This document shows, piece after piece, positions 35,126-44,608 of a stretch of DNA of 64,000 nt (its first letter is position 1; each line of letters starts with the position of its first letter). Source of the DNA: Bifidobacterium mellis. GTDB lineage: Bacteria > Actinomycetota > Actinomycetes > Actinomycetales > Bifidobacteriaceae. The notes below the pieces were generated by a model. That model did not search any database, was not told the DNA's origin, and saw only the letters and a program-made list of their open reading frames with translations. The stretch covers positions 248,001 through 312,000 of the forward strand of contig NZ_KQ033885.1 in the NCBI RefSeq assembly GCF_000967265.1. The letters are read 5' to 3'. A program made the translations under genes and the position numbers.

Positions 35126-38029
35126 TTGAAGCGTTTGCAGGAACGGGACGCTAATGGTCCACAGCGTGTGAGCCGTCCGATAATCGCCGTTCTGGTAACT
35201 CTTCTGGCGACGCTGGCCATGGTTGTTCCGCTTGGGCTGAGCGCCCTATCGGCCAATCAGGCCAATGCCATTGATGGGCAGGACGAAACAGCCAGCAGGA
35301 AGCCCAAACTCTATCGGATGTTGGGCTACAACAACAAGCTTGATTCCTATCAGGATGAGCTGCGCATGGACTTCATCCTGCGTGTGAAACACAACGAGTT
35401 TGACCCTTCTTGCGCCGACGCCACTTCTGGTGCCGATACCAAGGGCAATTGCAATCTGGCCTTTGTCTATCAGTACAAGGGGTCAGATGACACTTCCTTT
35501 TATCGCAGAATAAAGTATCTGAACACCATAGCCTCAGCATCATCCTCGGATCAGCCCTGGTCCGGAGCCTACAAGTGGGCGCAAAATCAAGATGAGTATT
35601 TCACCGTGCACACCATAATAAACTCCGGTTTATATGACTATCTGACCATTTCCATTGAGGGTGATCTGGCGCTGAAGAATTCTGCTGATGCGTCATATTA
35701 CCAACCGGGTGGGGCCAACGAGCCGGTGAATATCTATGCAGTCGTTGGTAAACAGGACGATGCACTGTCCTGCCTTCGTCCTGGTAATTCGTGGAGCTGG
35801 AGCACCGGAATCGATAATTGTCGCAATTTTGACCCTGAAACCATGATCAATGCGCCGGACAGGGTATCCAACATTACTTCAACTTTAGCGGCGAACGACA
35901 AAAACTTCACTTTGTATATGCAAGAATGCCTGGGCACGGGCGCTGATCTTCAGTGCAGCGGCCCGTATTCTTGGGTTGGTTGGAACAGCAACCCAAATCT
36001 CTACGGAGGCAATCAGGCTAACTGGGGCATGGTGACGGATTACGGTTTTCCTGATTATAAGAGCAATGCTACTGGGCCAATCGCCGGCACTGCTCCGGGA
36101 ACAGCTCCGGCACGGTCGTTCTTCGTGTACTGGCTCAATGTGCGCGGCAGCACTAGAGATAATCCTGATGGCATATGTTCTGAGACCAATTCCTATTATT
36201 ATCAGTGGGTGGCTCTGAAGGATAGCGAGTGGGTGCCTGTTGATGAGCTGACTCCCGAGCCGGTCCTGGTGACAGGCCAGCAGCCGTCCCCCAATACGGT
36301 CACCACCACGACTGGCAAGGCGGCCCAAGTCAGCAAGTATTCCGCTTTCAATTTGCCCAAACAGCCCAGCAATCCCAATGAGATGTTTGCCACTGACAGG
36401 AACGGCCAGCCTATGCCTGCCCAGAAGGCTGATGGCGGGATTGATTTCAAGGAGGCCAAGGAGAAGCAGGATCTTGACGGCTATTTCAAGATGGTCACCT
36501 GGCCTGTCACCACGAATCGGGACGGCAACGCTTGTACCGTCAGTCCTGAAGTGTACAACCCTGATCAGAAAGGTCTCGTCGGTATACGTGACGGTATGAA
36601 CAGCTCGGATATAGAACGGAATATTGCTGCGGGCTGGACGATCAATAGTGCCTTTTATAAGTATGATGTGCCTCGTCCTGATGATCCGACGATCACGAAG
36701 ATTGAGAACGATGCCGGCAGCGCTCTGGATGCTTCGGGCAGTGTGTATACGTCGAAGCTTGATCCGGTGGTCAGTGGTGAGTGTACGCCTTCCAAGGATG
36801 CCGCGCGCCCCAACAAGGTTGTTCTCTACGGCGAGGACCCAGCCAATCCGATTGCGGAGGGGCAGGGCACGAATGGCGATGACCTGGTGAAGGGGACGGA
36901 CACGTGGGGGTTCAGGCTGGGCGAGGCTGAGTGCCAGGTCGATCCCAAGAGCAAGCAGGGCGGTTCCTGGCGGATACAGGACACGAACAAGCTGTATCCG
37001 TCGCCGGATCCTGGCAACAAGTACAGCGGCTACAGGCGTTACCATGCCTGGGTGATCGAGTCCATCTCCGGATTCGGTTTGACCTCCTATTTCTCGAACA
37101 TCGGGACGGCCTATTTCGTTTCGGGGGAGAACGTCCCGGATGCGAGCAAACTCTCGGTCACGGTGCCTCATACGGTCAACGGGAGCCTGCCCGCAGGTTC
37201 GGTGGTCACGTTCAAGGGTGAAGTGTCTCCTGTATATACTGCCTGGTCCTCAGGAGGGCTGGGGATGACGGATTCGAGCATGGCTGTTTCGATGAAGCAG
37301 AAGACTGCCTCGGACTGGACGCCCCTGCTGACCACTCCGGCCAGCACATTCCAGAGGGATGCAGCGGCCGGTACCACGTCTTCCGTCGCGGATTCCGCGA
37401 CGGGCCTTACGCTGGGCTTGACCAAGACGGCGGCTTCCACCTGGTCTTGGACGCTGAACATCCCTGCTGACAGGTTCAGCGGCTACGACGGCAGCGACGA
37501 GACACAACTGTATGATTTCCGCGTTGAAATGGTCAACCCGATGAACCTCCGTTCGGGCCCGGCATCCATCGAGCGGAAGGTCGACATGACGCCCACCGCG
37601 TTGACCTTGGAGCGGTATGACGTCTTCCAGGTGGCGGGGAAAGCCTATAAGTATGTGGACGGGGACAGGAAGGTTCCCGAGACCAAAGGCACCCTGGTGC
37701 ATGTGACCTGGCCCGGCGGCAGTGGTACGGATGTCGTCGTGGGGGACGAAGGTTCGTGGCAGGCGGTTCCTCCTGAGGGCATCAACCAGGGGCAGTTCTC
37801 TGCTCAGGTGCTTTCGGATGATGCTGAGGGTGCTGACGCGCAGGGCAGGTTCCAGGGCGGGAACCAGTCGGCCTCGGTGTCGCATGAGCTGGAGTTCCGT
37901 CCTTCCAACTCGGCTTTGCCTCTTACCGGGGGATGGCCGCTTTCCGTGCTCAGAATCCTGCTGCTGATATCTCTTGGCCTGGTGGGCTTCGTGGCCTGTT
38001 TGAGGAACAGGCAGGAAAGCCGGCACTGA
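35126..38029 (+). CDS. Tandem surface protein copy 2, LPLTG-anchored
   Basis: A 967-residue paralogue of copy 1 with the same plan: signal peptide, ten ectodomain cysteines at equivalent places, conserved core, C-terminal beta-rich part, then LPLTG, a membrane helix and a RNRQESRH tail. The first intercysteine loop (CADATSGADTKGNC) and the one at LSCLRPGNSW differ from the other copies. From about 36040 on it is nearly identical to copy 4 over long stretches, including GPIAGTAPGTAPARSFF. It starts at TTG behind TTGGGGGGTA. The hairpin after its stop has lost the T-run. Confidence 0.85.
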   Translation: MKRLQERDANGPQRVSRPIIAVLVTLLATLAMVVPLGLSALSANQANAIDGQDETASRKPKLYRMLGYNNKLDSYQDELRMDFILRVKHNEFDPSCADATSGADTKGNCNLAFVYQYKGSDDTSFYRRIKYLNTIASASSSDQPWSGAYKWAQNQDEYFTVHTIINSGLYDYLTISIEGDLALKNSADASYYQPGGANEPVNIYAVVGKQDDALSCLRPGNSWSWSTGIDNCRNFDPETMINAPDRVSNITSTLAANDKNFTLYMQECLGTGADLQCSGPYSWVGWNSNPNLYGGNQANWGMVTDYGFPDYKSNATGPIAGTAPGTAPARSFFVYWLNVRGSTRDNPDGICSETNSYYYQWVALKDSEWVPVDELTPEPVLVTGQQPSPNTVTTTTGKAAQVSKYSAFNLPKQPSNPNEMFATDRNGQPMPAQKADGGIDFKEAKEKQDLDGYFKMVTWPVTTNRDGNACTVSPEVYNPDQKGLVGIRDGMNSSDIERNIAAGWTINSAFYKYDVPRPDDPTITKIENDAGSALDASGSVYTSKLDPVVSGECTPSKDAARPNKVVLYGEDPANPIAEGQGTNGDDLVKGTDTWGFRLGEAECQVDPKSKQGGSWRIQDTNKLYPSPDPGNKYSGYRRYHAWVIESISGFGLTSYFSNIGTAYFVSGENVPDASKLSVTVPHTVNGSLPAGSVVTFKGEVSPVYTAWSSGGLGMTDSSMAVSMKQKTASDWTPLLTTPASTFQRDAAAGTTSSVADSATGLTLGLTKTAASTWSWTLNIPADRFSGYDGSDETQLYDFRVEMVNPMNLRSGPASIERKVDMTPTALTLERYDVFQVAGKAYKYVDGDRKVPETKGTLVHVTWPGGSGTDVVVGDEGSWQAVPPEGINQGQFSAQVLSDDAEGADAQGRFQGGNQSASVSHELEFRPSNSALPLTGGWPLSVLRILLLISLGLVGFVACLRNRQESRH

Positions 38030-38045
38030 CCCCGGCAGCATCAGA

Positions 38046-38092
38046 CAGGACCCGCCCCCGCCCCATGAAGTTGAGAGGATGAGTGGGGCCCT
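38046..38092 (+). terminator. Degenerate terminator after copy 2
   Basis: The position and arms (CAGG...GCCCCA with TGGGGCCCTG) match the strong hairpin after copy 1, but mismatches have accumulated and no T-run follows. It is probably weak, so transcription may continue into copy 3. The following ~250 bases hold a CTGCCGTTGCCA relic of the tRNA spacer and a repeat of the copy-type leader (GGTCGCGAAACACCC), but no gene. Confidence 0.5.
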
Positions 38093-38349
38093 GCCGTTGC
38101 CAGTCACCCCCACCCCTAACTCAGACTGTTCTTAGTCAAGACTAAGGACGGTCGCGAAACACCCTATCTGAATCCCAGATCACGCTTTCAGTCTCGGTAC
38201 TCTTAAAGCATGTAAAGGGGACAAGAAGATGCCATAAGTGAGGATGCGGTACTTGTGCTCCAGGGTTTCGTGGCCTGCACCGGGGACAGTCAAGCGTGCA
38301 GTCCATCTGATTCTGGAGATGGTTGCATTGAGGTGTGGGGGGTAACGTG

Positions 38350-41247
38350 TTGAACCGATTGCAAGAACGGGGCAATAAGGGTCCACGGCATGTGGATCGC
38401 CCTATAGTGGCTGTTTTGATAACCCTTTTGGCGACGTTGGCCATGGTTGTTCCGCTAGGGCTGAGTGCGCTTTCGGCCAATCAGGCCAATGCCATCGATG
38501 GGCAGGGCGGGACGGCCAGCAGGAAGCCTCTGCTCTATAAGATGTTGGCCTACAATGACAAGATTGATTCATACCAGGATGAACTGCGGATGGATTTTAT
38601 CCTGCGCGTGAGACATAACGATTTCAATCCGCAATGCGTACCGATGCGTGATACTTCTCCTTATGATTCAGTAAAGTGCAATTTGTCTTTCGCATATCAG
38701 TTTGAAGGAGCGCAAAATCCGTCTCACTATCGCAGGATACGGTATCTGAATACTATTTCGACAAACCCTAACGACCCTACTGGCGGTGCTGAGCAATGGG
38801 CGGAAAACGAGGCCGAGTTCTTTACGGTTCATAAAGTAATCAACTCTGGTTTATATGACTTCCTCGCTGTATCCATAGAGGGTGATTTGTCCTATATGGA
38901 TACTTCCAAGGATCCGAAATATTATGTCACCGGCGGTTATCCGGAACCTTTGAACGTCTACGCAATTGTTGGTCAGCAAAACAATACGCTGTCGTGTGGA
39001 AGTTCTCCATGGACTTCTCCATGGGACTACACTACGAATGACTGCACCTTCGATCCCAGCACTATCAGCAGTAACGTCCAAGACAGGGTTGCAAATATCA
39101 CTGCAGACCAGGGCAGGGGCATCAAGCTGTATATGGGCAACTGCCTAGGTGATAGTCCCCATCCTCAGTGCAGCGGACCCGGTTCTTGGGTTGGCTGGGA
39201 CGGTAATCCCCCTCTTTATGGTGGTCACCAGGCCAATTGGGGCATGGTAACGGATTATGGATTCCCTATAGGAGATAAGCCGGTTCCAGGAGTGGCACCC
39301 CCCAAATCCTTCTTTGTATACTGGTTCAATTTGCGTGGAAATAACAGCGCTGGTGGAATATGTTCCACGACCAACTCCTATTACTACCAATGGGTGGCGC
39401 AGAAGAATAGCCAATGGGTGCCTGTCGATGCGCTGACGCCTAAACCGGTGCTAGTAACTGGTCAGAAGCCAGCAGTAAACGGCTTGACCAGTTCCTGGGG
39501 TCTTCAATATCAGGTCAATGACAATACGGCATACAACGTCGATCCGACTGACCCCAAGTATGCGAATACCACCAACGTGCTTTTTGCGACTGATAAGGAT
39601 GGCCAGCCTATGCCTGCTCAGAAGGCTGATGGCGGGATTGATTTCAAGGAGGCCAAGGAGAAGCAGGATCTTGACGGTTATTTCAAACTAGTTACTTGGC
39701 CTGTCACTACTAATGACGATGGCACCCAGTGCAAGCCGACGGCAAGCACTCCCGAAGTCACCACTAAAATATACGACCCGCAACAGGATGATCTTGTTGG
39801 GATAACAGACGATATGTCTACAGCCCAGAAAAATACGAATCTGGATGCAGGATGGGTTATCGATACTGCATTCTATAAGTATGATGTGCCTCGTCCCGAC
39901 GATCCGACCATCACCAACATCCAGAATAATGCTGATGGCTCCTTGAATGCCTCGGGAAGCGTCTATACCGGCAAGCTTGATCCGGTGGTCAGCGGTGAGT
40001 GCACTCCCTCCAAAGACGACACGCATCCCAACACGGTTACTCTGTTCGGCGAGGATCCCGGCAATCCCTTCAAGGAGGGGCAGAGCAAGAGCAGCGACGA
40101 CCTGGTGAAAAGCTCGGACTCCTGGGGGTTCAGGCTGGGCGAGGCTGTATGCAAGGTCGATCCCAAGAGCAAACAGGGAGGGTCCTGGCAGATACAGGAC
40201 ACCAATAAGCAGTATCCGTCGCCGGATCCCGGCAATAAGTACAACGGTTACAGGCGCTATCATGCCTGGGTGACCGAGTCCGCCTCCGGGTTCGGCCTGA
40301 CCTCCTTCTTCTCGAACATAGGAACAGCCTATTTCGTCTCCAACGAGAATGCTCCGGATGGCAAGCTCTCCGTCACAGTGCCCCACACGAAAAACGGGAT
40401 TCTGCCGGCAAACTCGGTCGTCACCTTCAAAGGCACTGTTTCGCCTATAAATATGGCCTGGTCCTCGGGTGGGCTGGGGATGACTGATTCCAGGCTGGCC
40501 ATTTCCATGAAGCAGAATGCTGCCTCGGACTGGACGCCCCTGCTGACCACTCCGGCCAACACCTTCCAACGGGATGCGGCGGTCGGCACTGCTTCTTCCG
40601 CCGCGGATTCCGCCTCGGGACTCACGTTGAATCTCACGAAGACGGCGGCTTCCACCTGGTCCTGGACCTTGACCATATCGGCTGACAGATTCACCGGTTA
40701 CAACGGCGACGACGAAACGCAAAAGTATACCTTCCAGGTCAAGATGATCAACCCTCTGAATGTCCCTTCGGACCCGGCTTCCATCAACCGGACGGTCGAC
40801 ATGACGCCGACCACGCTGACCTTGGAGCGGTACGATATCTTCCAGGTAGCAGGCAAGGCCTATAAGTATGTCAACGGAAACATCAGGGTTCCTGAGACCA
40901 AAGGGACTCTGGTCCATATAACCTGGCCCGGCAACAGCAGCACAGATGTCGCCGTGGGAGACCAGGGTTCATGGCAGGCGACTCCGCCTGAGGGGATAAA
41001 CCAGGGAAAATTCACCGCTCAGGTTTCTTCCGATGATGCCGAAAGCGCTGATACTCAAAGCAGCAACTTCCGAGGTGGAAACGAGTCGGCTGCGGTGTCA
41101 CACGCACTGGAATTCCGGCCCTCCACCTCATCCCTGCCCTTCGCCGGAGGATGGCCGCTTTCCGTGCTCAGGATCCTGCTGATGTTGATACTGGGTCTGG
41201 CTGGCTTTGTGGCCTGCCTGAGGAATAGGCAGGAGAGCCGATACTGA
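38350..41247 (+). CDS. Tandem surface protein copy 3, variant LPFAG signal
   Basis: A 965-residue paralogue, the most divergent of the four. It keeps the signal peptide, ten ectodomain cysteines, the KADGGIDFKEAKEKQDLDGYF block and the C-terminal domains. The sorting motif is LPFAG (41134-41148) where the others have LPLTG, so the threonine whose carbonyl a sortase attacks is alanine. The hydrophobic helix and RNRQESRY tail remain. It may be anchored poorly, by a different sortase, or held by its membrane helix. It starts at TTG behind GTGGGGGGTA. The leader is the least conserved of the four, without an obvious TATGAT box. Confidence 0.85.
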   Translation: MNRLQERGNKGPRHVDRPIVAVLITLLATLAMVVPLGLSALSANQANAIDGQGGTASRKPLLYKMLAYNDKIDSYQDELRMDFILRVRHNDFNPQCVPMRDTSPYDSVKCNLSFAYQFEGAQNPSHYRRIRYLNTISTNPNDPTGGAEQWAENEAEFFTVHKVINSGLYDFLAVSIEGDLSYMDTSKDPKYYVTGGYPEPLNVYAIVGQQNNTLSCGSSPWTSPWDYTTNDCTFDPSTISSNVQDRVANITADQGRGIKLYMGNCLGDSPHPQCSGPGSWVGWDGNPPLYGGHQANWGMVTDYGFPIGDKPVPGVAPPKSFFVYWFNLRGNNSAGGICSTTNSYYYQWVAQKNSQWVPVDALTPKPVLVTGQKPAVNGLTSSWGLQYQVNDNTAYNVDPTDPKYANTTNVLFATDKDGQPMPAQKADGGIDFKEAKEKQDLDGYFKLVTWPVTTNDDGTQCKPTASTPEVTTKIYDPQQDDLVGITDDMSTAQKNTNLDAGWVIDTAFYKYDVPRPDDPTITNIQNNADGSLNASGSVYTGKLDPVVSGECTPSKDDTHPNTVTLFGEDPGNPFKEGQSKSSDDLVKSSDSWGFRLGEAVCKVDPKSKQGGSWQIQDTNKQYPSPDPGNKYNGYRRYHAWVTESASGFGLTSFFSNIGTAYFVSNENAPDGKLSVTVPHTKNGILPANSVVTFKGTVSPINMAWSSGGLGMTDSRLAISMKQNAASDWTPLLTTPANTFQRDAAVGTASSAADSASGLTLNLTKTAASTWSWTLTISADRFTGYNGDDETQKYTFQVKMINPLNVPSDPASINRTVDMTPTTLTLERYDIFQVAGKAYKYVNGNIRVPETKGTLVHITWPGNSSTDVAVGDQGSWQATPPEGINQGKFTAQVSSDDAESADTQSSNFRGGNESAAVSHALEFRPSTSSLPFAGGWPLSVLRILLMLILGLAGFVACLRNRQESRY
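41134..41148 (+). other. LPFAG sorting motif in copy 3
   Basis: Codons CTG CCC TTC GCC GGA encode L-P-F-A-G in the exact position of LPLTG in the three other copies. Confidence 0.9.
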
Positions 41248-41264
41248 TTTTCGGGCGGCATAAG

Positions 41265-41325
41265 GCAGGGCCTGTGCTCATCTCCGCGGAATTCGGGGGA
41301 TGAGGGCAGGCCCTGCTTGTGTTTC
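41265..41325 (+). terminator. Terminator after copy 3
   Basis: A 10-bp stem (GCAGGGCCTG at 41265 with CAGGCCCTGC ending at 41316), an inner CTCATC/GATGAG stem and a T-rich TTGTGTTT tail. The design is the same as after copy 1. Confidence 0.75.
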
Positions 41326-41329
41326 CTGT

Positions 41330-41451
41330 GCGCGAGATGGGACTCGAGCCCAGACATCTGAAGGACAGCTGGCGGGAGAGCCGCTTGACAGCGTCGAACT
41401 GTCTGCCTTTCCATGACAAGGTGGCCTCCCCGTCCAATTAGACCAGCCAGA
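41330..41451 (-). pseudogene. Decayed tRNA-Leu and tRNA-Thr copies behind copy 3
   Basis: On the minus strand, 41330-41360 matches the 3' part of the tRNA-Leu at 44647 (acceptor GCGCGAG and TTCGAGTCCCAT arm, here CTCGAGTCCCAT). 41379-41451 aligns with tRNA-Thr at 44768: the T-arm GACAG-TTCGACG-CTGTC is perfect, but the acceptor stem cannot pair and the anticodon arm is scrambled. The Leu anticodon half is missing. Neither can be a working tRNA. The remaining bases to copy 4 hold its leader and promoter. Confidence 0.75.
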
Positions 41452-41576
41452 TGAAGACCGTAAACGGTTGTGAAATGCCCTTCGTGAAACACCCTATGGG
41501 AATCCTGGATAATGCTTGCAATTCCAGTGCTCTTGGAGCATGTATGGAAAAGGCGAAGATGCTATTTTTTTATCTC

Positions 41577-41582
41577 TATGAT
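41577..41582 (+). promoter_or_regulatory. Candidate -10 box of surface protein copy 4
   Basis: TATGAT in a stretch identical to that before copy 1 (TTTTTTTATCTCTATGAT). The matching placement supports it as a promoter, but the -35 is unclear. Confidence 0.4.
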
Positions 41583-41665
41583 AGAGTCGAAACAGTTGGG
41601 GACAAATTAAAAGCAAAGTAGAGCCGCTCTAAAGGATAATTGTATCTTGATTTGGGGGTATTGTA

Positions 41666-44593
41666 TTGAAGCGATTGCAAGAACGGAGCGCCAAGGGTTC
41701 ACAGCGTGTGAGCCGTCAGATCATCGCCGTTCTGGTAACCCTTCTGGCGACGCTGGCCATGGTTATTCCGCTTGGTCTGAGCGCCCTTTCGGCTAATCAC
41801 GCCAATGCCATCGATGGACAGGACGAAACGGCCAGCAGAAAACCCCTGCTCTATAGGATGATGGCCTTCAACGACAGGATCGATGCCTACCAGGATGAGC
41901 TGCGCATGGACTTCATCCTGCGCGTGAAGCACAATGAATTTAAGCCGGATTGTGTCGGTGTTGGTGGGACTGACACCAAAAATCCGTCACAATGCAATTT
42001 ATCTTTCATATATCAGTTTGTTGGTTCCGAAAACCCTGACTATTACAGGCGCGTGCGGTATATGAACACTATCACCCCGGATGATTACGTAGACAGCAAT
42101 AAAAATGCCTACGCTTATGATGGTGCCTTAGCCTGGGCCAGGAACCAGGATGAGTTCTTCACCGTTCACAAGATCATCAATTCTGGTTTGTATGACTACC
42201 TGACCATTTCCATCGAAGGCGACATGAACATTAAGGATAAGTCTCCAGATCCCGCAAAATTTGTAGTTGGCGGTCACCCCGAGCCCTTGAATGTCTTTGC
42301 CATCGTTGGTGACCAGAATACCGCCCTGTCTTGTGGCAATTCTTCCTGGTCCTGGACTACCGATAACTGCACAAGCTTTGATCCGGCTTCCATGAGTGAT
42401 TTACAGGCTCAGGATAGATATTCAAATATCACAGCGAGCATGTCCCAGGATAAACAGATGAAAGTGTATATGGGTTACTGCCTGGATAGCAAAGCGGATA
42501 TGAAGTGCAGTGGCCCGTATTCCTGGGTCGGTTGGGACACCAACCCTAATCTCTATCAAAACAATCAGGCCAACTGGGGCATGGTGACGGATTATGGTTT
42601 CCCTGACTATAAGAGCAATGCTACTGGGCCAATCGCCGGCACTGCTCCGGGCACAGCTCCGGCGCGGTCTTTCTTCGTGTACTGGCTGAATCCGCGTGGC
42701 AGTACAAATGACAATCCTGATGGCATATGTTCTGAGACCAATTCCTACTATTACCAGTGGGTGGCTCTGAAGGATAGCGAGTGGGTGCCTGTCAATGAGC
42801 TGACCCCTGAGCCGATCCTGGTGACAGGCCAGCAGCCGTCCCCCAATACGGCGACTACCACGACCAGCAAGGCGTCCCAAGTCAGCAAGTATTCCGCTTT
42901 CAACGTGAGTCCGAAGGATCCTCAATATCTCGACAACCCCAACGTGCTTTTTGCCACTGACAAGGATGGCAATCCCATGCCTGCCCAGAAGGCTGATGGC
43001 GGGATTGATTTCAAGGAGGCCAAGGAGAAGCAGGATCTTGACGGCTATTTCAAGATGGTCACCTGGCCTGTCACCACGAATCGGGATGGCAGCGCTTGTA
43101 CCGTCAGCCCTGAAGTGTACAACCCCAAGAGCGCTGGTCTTGTAGGGATAAACGATGGTATGTCCACCGTGGAGAAGGATACGAATATCTCTGCGGGATG
43201 GACAATCAATAGCGCGTTCTATAAGTATGACGTGCCTCGTCCTGATGATCCGACGATCACGAAGATTGAGAACGATGCCGGCAGCGCTCTGGATGCTTCT
43301 GGAAGCGTGTATACGACCAAGCTTGATCCGGTAATCAGCGGTGAGTGTACGCCTTCCAAGGATCCTGCGCGTCCCAACACGGTTGTTCTCTACGGCGAGG
43401 ATCCCAATAATCCCATTGTGGAGGGGCAGGGCACGAATGGCGATGACCTGGTGAAAGGGACGGACACGTGGGGGTTCAGGCTGGGCGAGGCTGAGTGCCA
43501 GGTCGATCCCAAGAGCAAGCAGGGGGGTTCCTGGCGGATACAGGACACGAACAAGCTGTATCCGTCGCCGGATCCTGGCAACAAGTACAGCGGCTACAGG
43601 CGTTATCATGCCTGGGTGACTGAGTCTGTCTCCGGGTTCGGCCTGACCTCGTTCTTCTCGAATATTGGAACTGCCTATTTCGTTTCGGGAGAAAACGTCC
43701 CGGATGCCAGCAAGTTCTCGGTCACTGTGCCCCATACGGTCAACGGGAGCCTGCCGGCGGATTCGGTCGTTGTGTTCAAGGGTGAGGTGTCTCCTATATA
43801 TACAGCCTGGTCCTCAGGAGGGCTGGGGATGGCTGATTCGAGGATGGTCGTTTCGATAAAGCAGAAGACCGCGTCGGATTGGACGCCTTTGCTGACCACT
43901 CCGGCCAACACCTTCCAGAGGGATGCGGCTGCCGGCACTGTTTCTTCCGCCGAAGATTCCGCGACAGGTCTCACGCTGGGCTTGACCAAGACGACGTCTT
44001 CCACCTGGTCCTGGTTGCTGAATATCCCAGCTGATAAGTTCACAGGCTACACAGGTGGTGACGAGACGCAGACGTACGCCTTCCAGGTTGAGATGATCAA
44101 CCCGATGAACCTCCGTTCGGGCCCGGCATCCATCGAGCGGAAGATCGACATGACGCCCACCACGCTGACCATTGACCGCCATGACGTCTTCCAGGTGGCC
44201 GGCAGGGCCTACAAGTATGTGGACGGGGACAGGAAGATTCCTGAGACCAAGGGGACCATGGTGCATGTGACCTGGCCTGACAACACTGGCACGGATGTGG
44301 CTGTGGGGGACCAGGGCATTTGGCAGGCGGTCCCGCCTGAGGGAATGAAGCAGGGGGATGTCGCCGTCCAGGTGCTTTCGGATGATGCCGAGGGCCCTGA
44401 CGCGCAGGGCCGGTTCCAGGGCGGGAACCAGTCGGCCTCGGTGTCGCAGGTGCTGGAGTTCCGGCCTTCGACCTCCTCCCTGCCGCTTACCGGCGGATGG
44501 CCGCTTTCCGTGCTCAGGATTCTGCTGCTGATAGCCCTAGGCCTGGTGGGCTTCGTGGCCTGCCTGAGGAACAAGCAGGAAAGCCGACGCTGA
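41666..44593 (+). CDS. Tandem surface protein copy 4, LPLTG-anchored mosaic
   Basis: A 975-residue paralogue with signal peptide, ten ectodomain cysteines, conserved core, C-terminal domains, LPLTG, membrane helix and NKQESRR tail. Its sequence is a patchwork. Around 42250-42470 it is nearly identical to copy 1 (SMSDLQAQDRYSNIT, DKQMKVYMG). From about 42590 to 43620 it follows copy 2 (DYKSNATGPIAG, AECQVDPKSKQGG). Near 44100-44250 it matches copy 1 again (TIDRHDVFQVAGRAYKYVDG). This implies recombination among copies. It starts at TTG behind TTGGGGGTA. Confidence 0.85.
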   Translation: MKRLQERSAKGSQRVSRQIIAVLVTLLATLAMVIPLGLSALSANHANAIDGQDETASRKPLLYRMMAFNDRIDAYQDELRMDFILRVKHNEFKPDCVGVGGTDTKNPSQCNLSFIYQFVGSENPDYYRRVRYMNTITPDDYVDSNKNAYAYDGALAWARNQDEFFTVHKIINSGLYDYLTISIEGDMNIKDKSPDPAKFVVGGHPEPLNVFAIVGDQNTALSCGNSSWSWTTDNCTSFDPASMSDLQAQDRYSNITASMSQDKQMKVYMGYCLDSKADMKCSGPYSWVGWDTNPNLYQNNQANWGMVTDYGFPDYKSNATGPIAGTAPGTAPARSFFVYWLNPRGSTNDNPDGICSETNSYYYQWVALKDSEWVPVNELTPEPILVTGQQPSPNTATTTTSKASQVSKYSAFNVSPKDPQYLDNPNVLFATDKDGNPMPAQKADGGIDFKEAKEKQDLDGYFKMVTWPVTTNRDGSACTVSPEVYNPKSAGLVGINDGMSTVEKDTNISAGWTINSAFYKYDVPRPDDPTITKIENDAGSALDASGSVYTTKLDPVISGECTPSKDPARPNTVVLYGEDPNNPIVEGQGTNGDDLVKGTDTWGFRLGEAECQVDPKSKQGGSWRIQDTNKLYPSPDPGNKYSGYRRYHAWVTESVSGFGLTSFFSNIGTAYFVSGENVPDASKFSVTVPHTVNGSLPADSVVVFKGEVSPIYTAWSSGGLGMADSRMVVSIKQKTASDWTPLLTTPANTFQRDAAAGTVSSAEDSATGLTLGLTKTTSSTWSWLLNIPADKFTGYTGGDETQTYAFQVEMINPMNLRSGPASIERKIDMTPTTLTIDRHDVFQVAGRAYKYVDGDRKIPETKGTMVHVTWPDNTGTDVAVGDQGIWQAVPPEGMKQGDVAVQVLSDDAEGPDAQGRFQGGNQSASVSQVLEFRPSTSSLPLTGGWPLSVLRILLLIALGLVGFVACLRNKQESRR

Positions 44594-44608
44594 TCCCCGC
44601 AACGTAAG

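Noticed and set aside
35885-37171. Long antisense reading frames in every tandem surface gene (also 32588-33523, 39688-40917 and 42422-43735)
   Set aside because: They lie at the same place because the sense genes are homologous. I see no ribosome sites or protein-like features, and codon bias of the sense strand explains them.
41379-41451. A third functional tRNA between surface copies 3 and 4
   Set aside because: The T-arm is intact, but the acceptor stem does not pair and the anticodon arm is disrupted, so it is a relic.
31814-44593. Site-specific inversion system in the surface array
   Set aside because: All four copies are in the same direction, with no inverted repeats or recombinase gene in the window.
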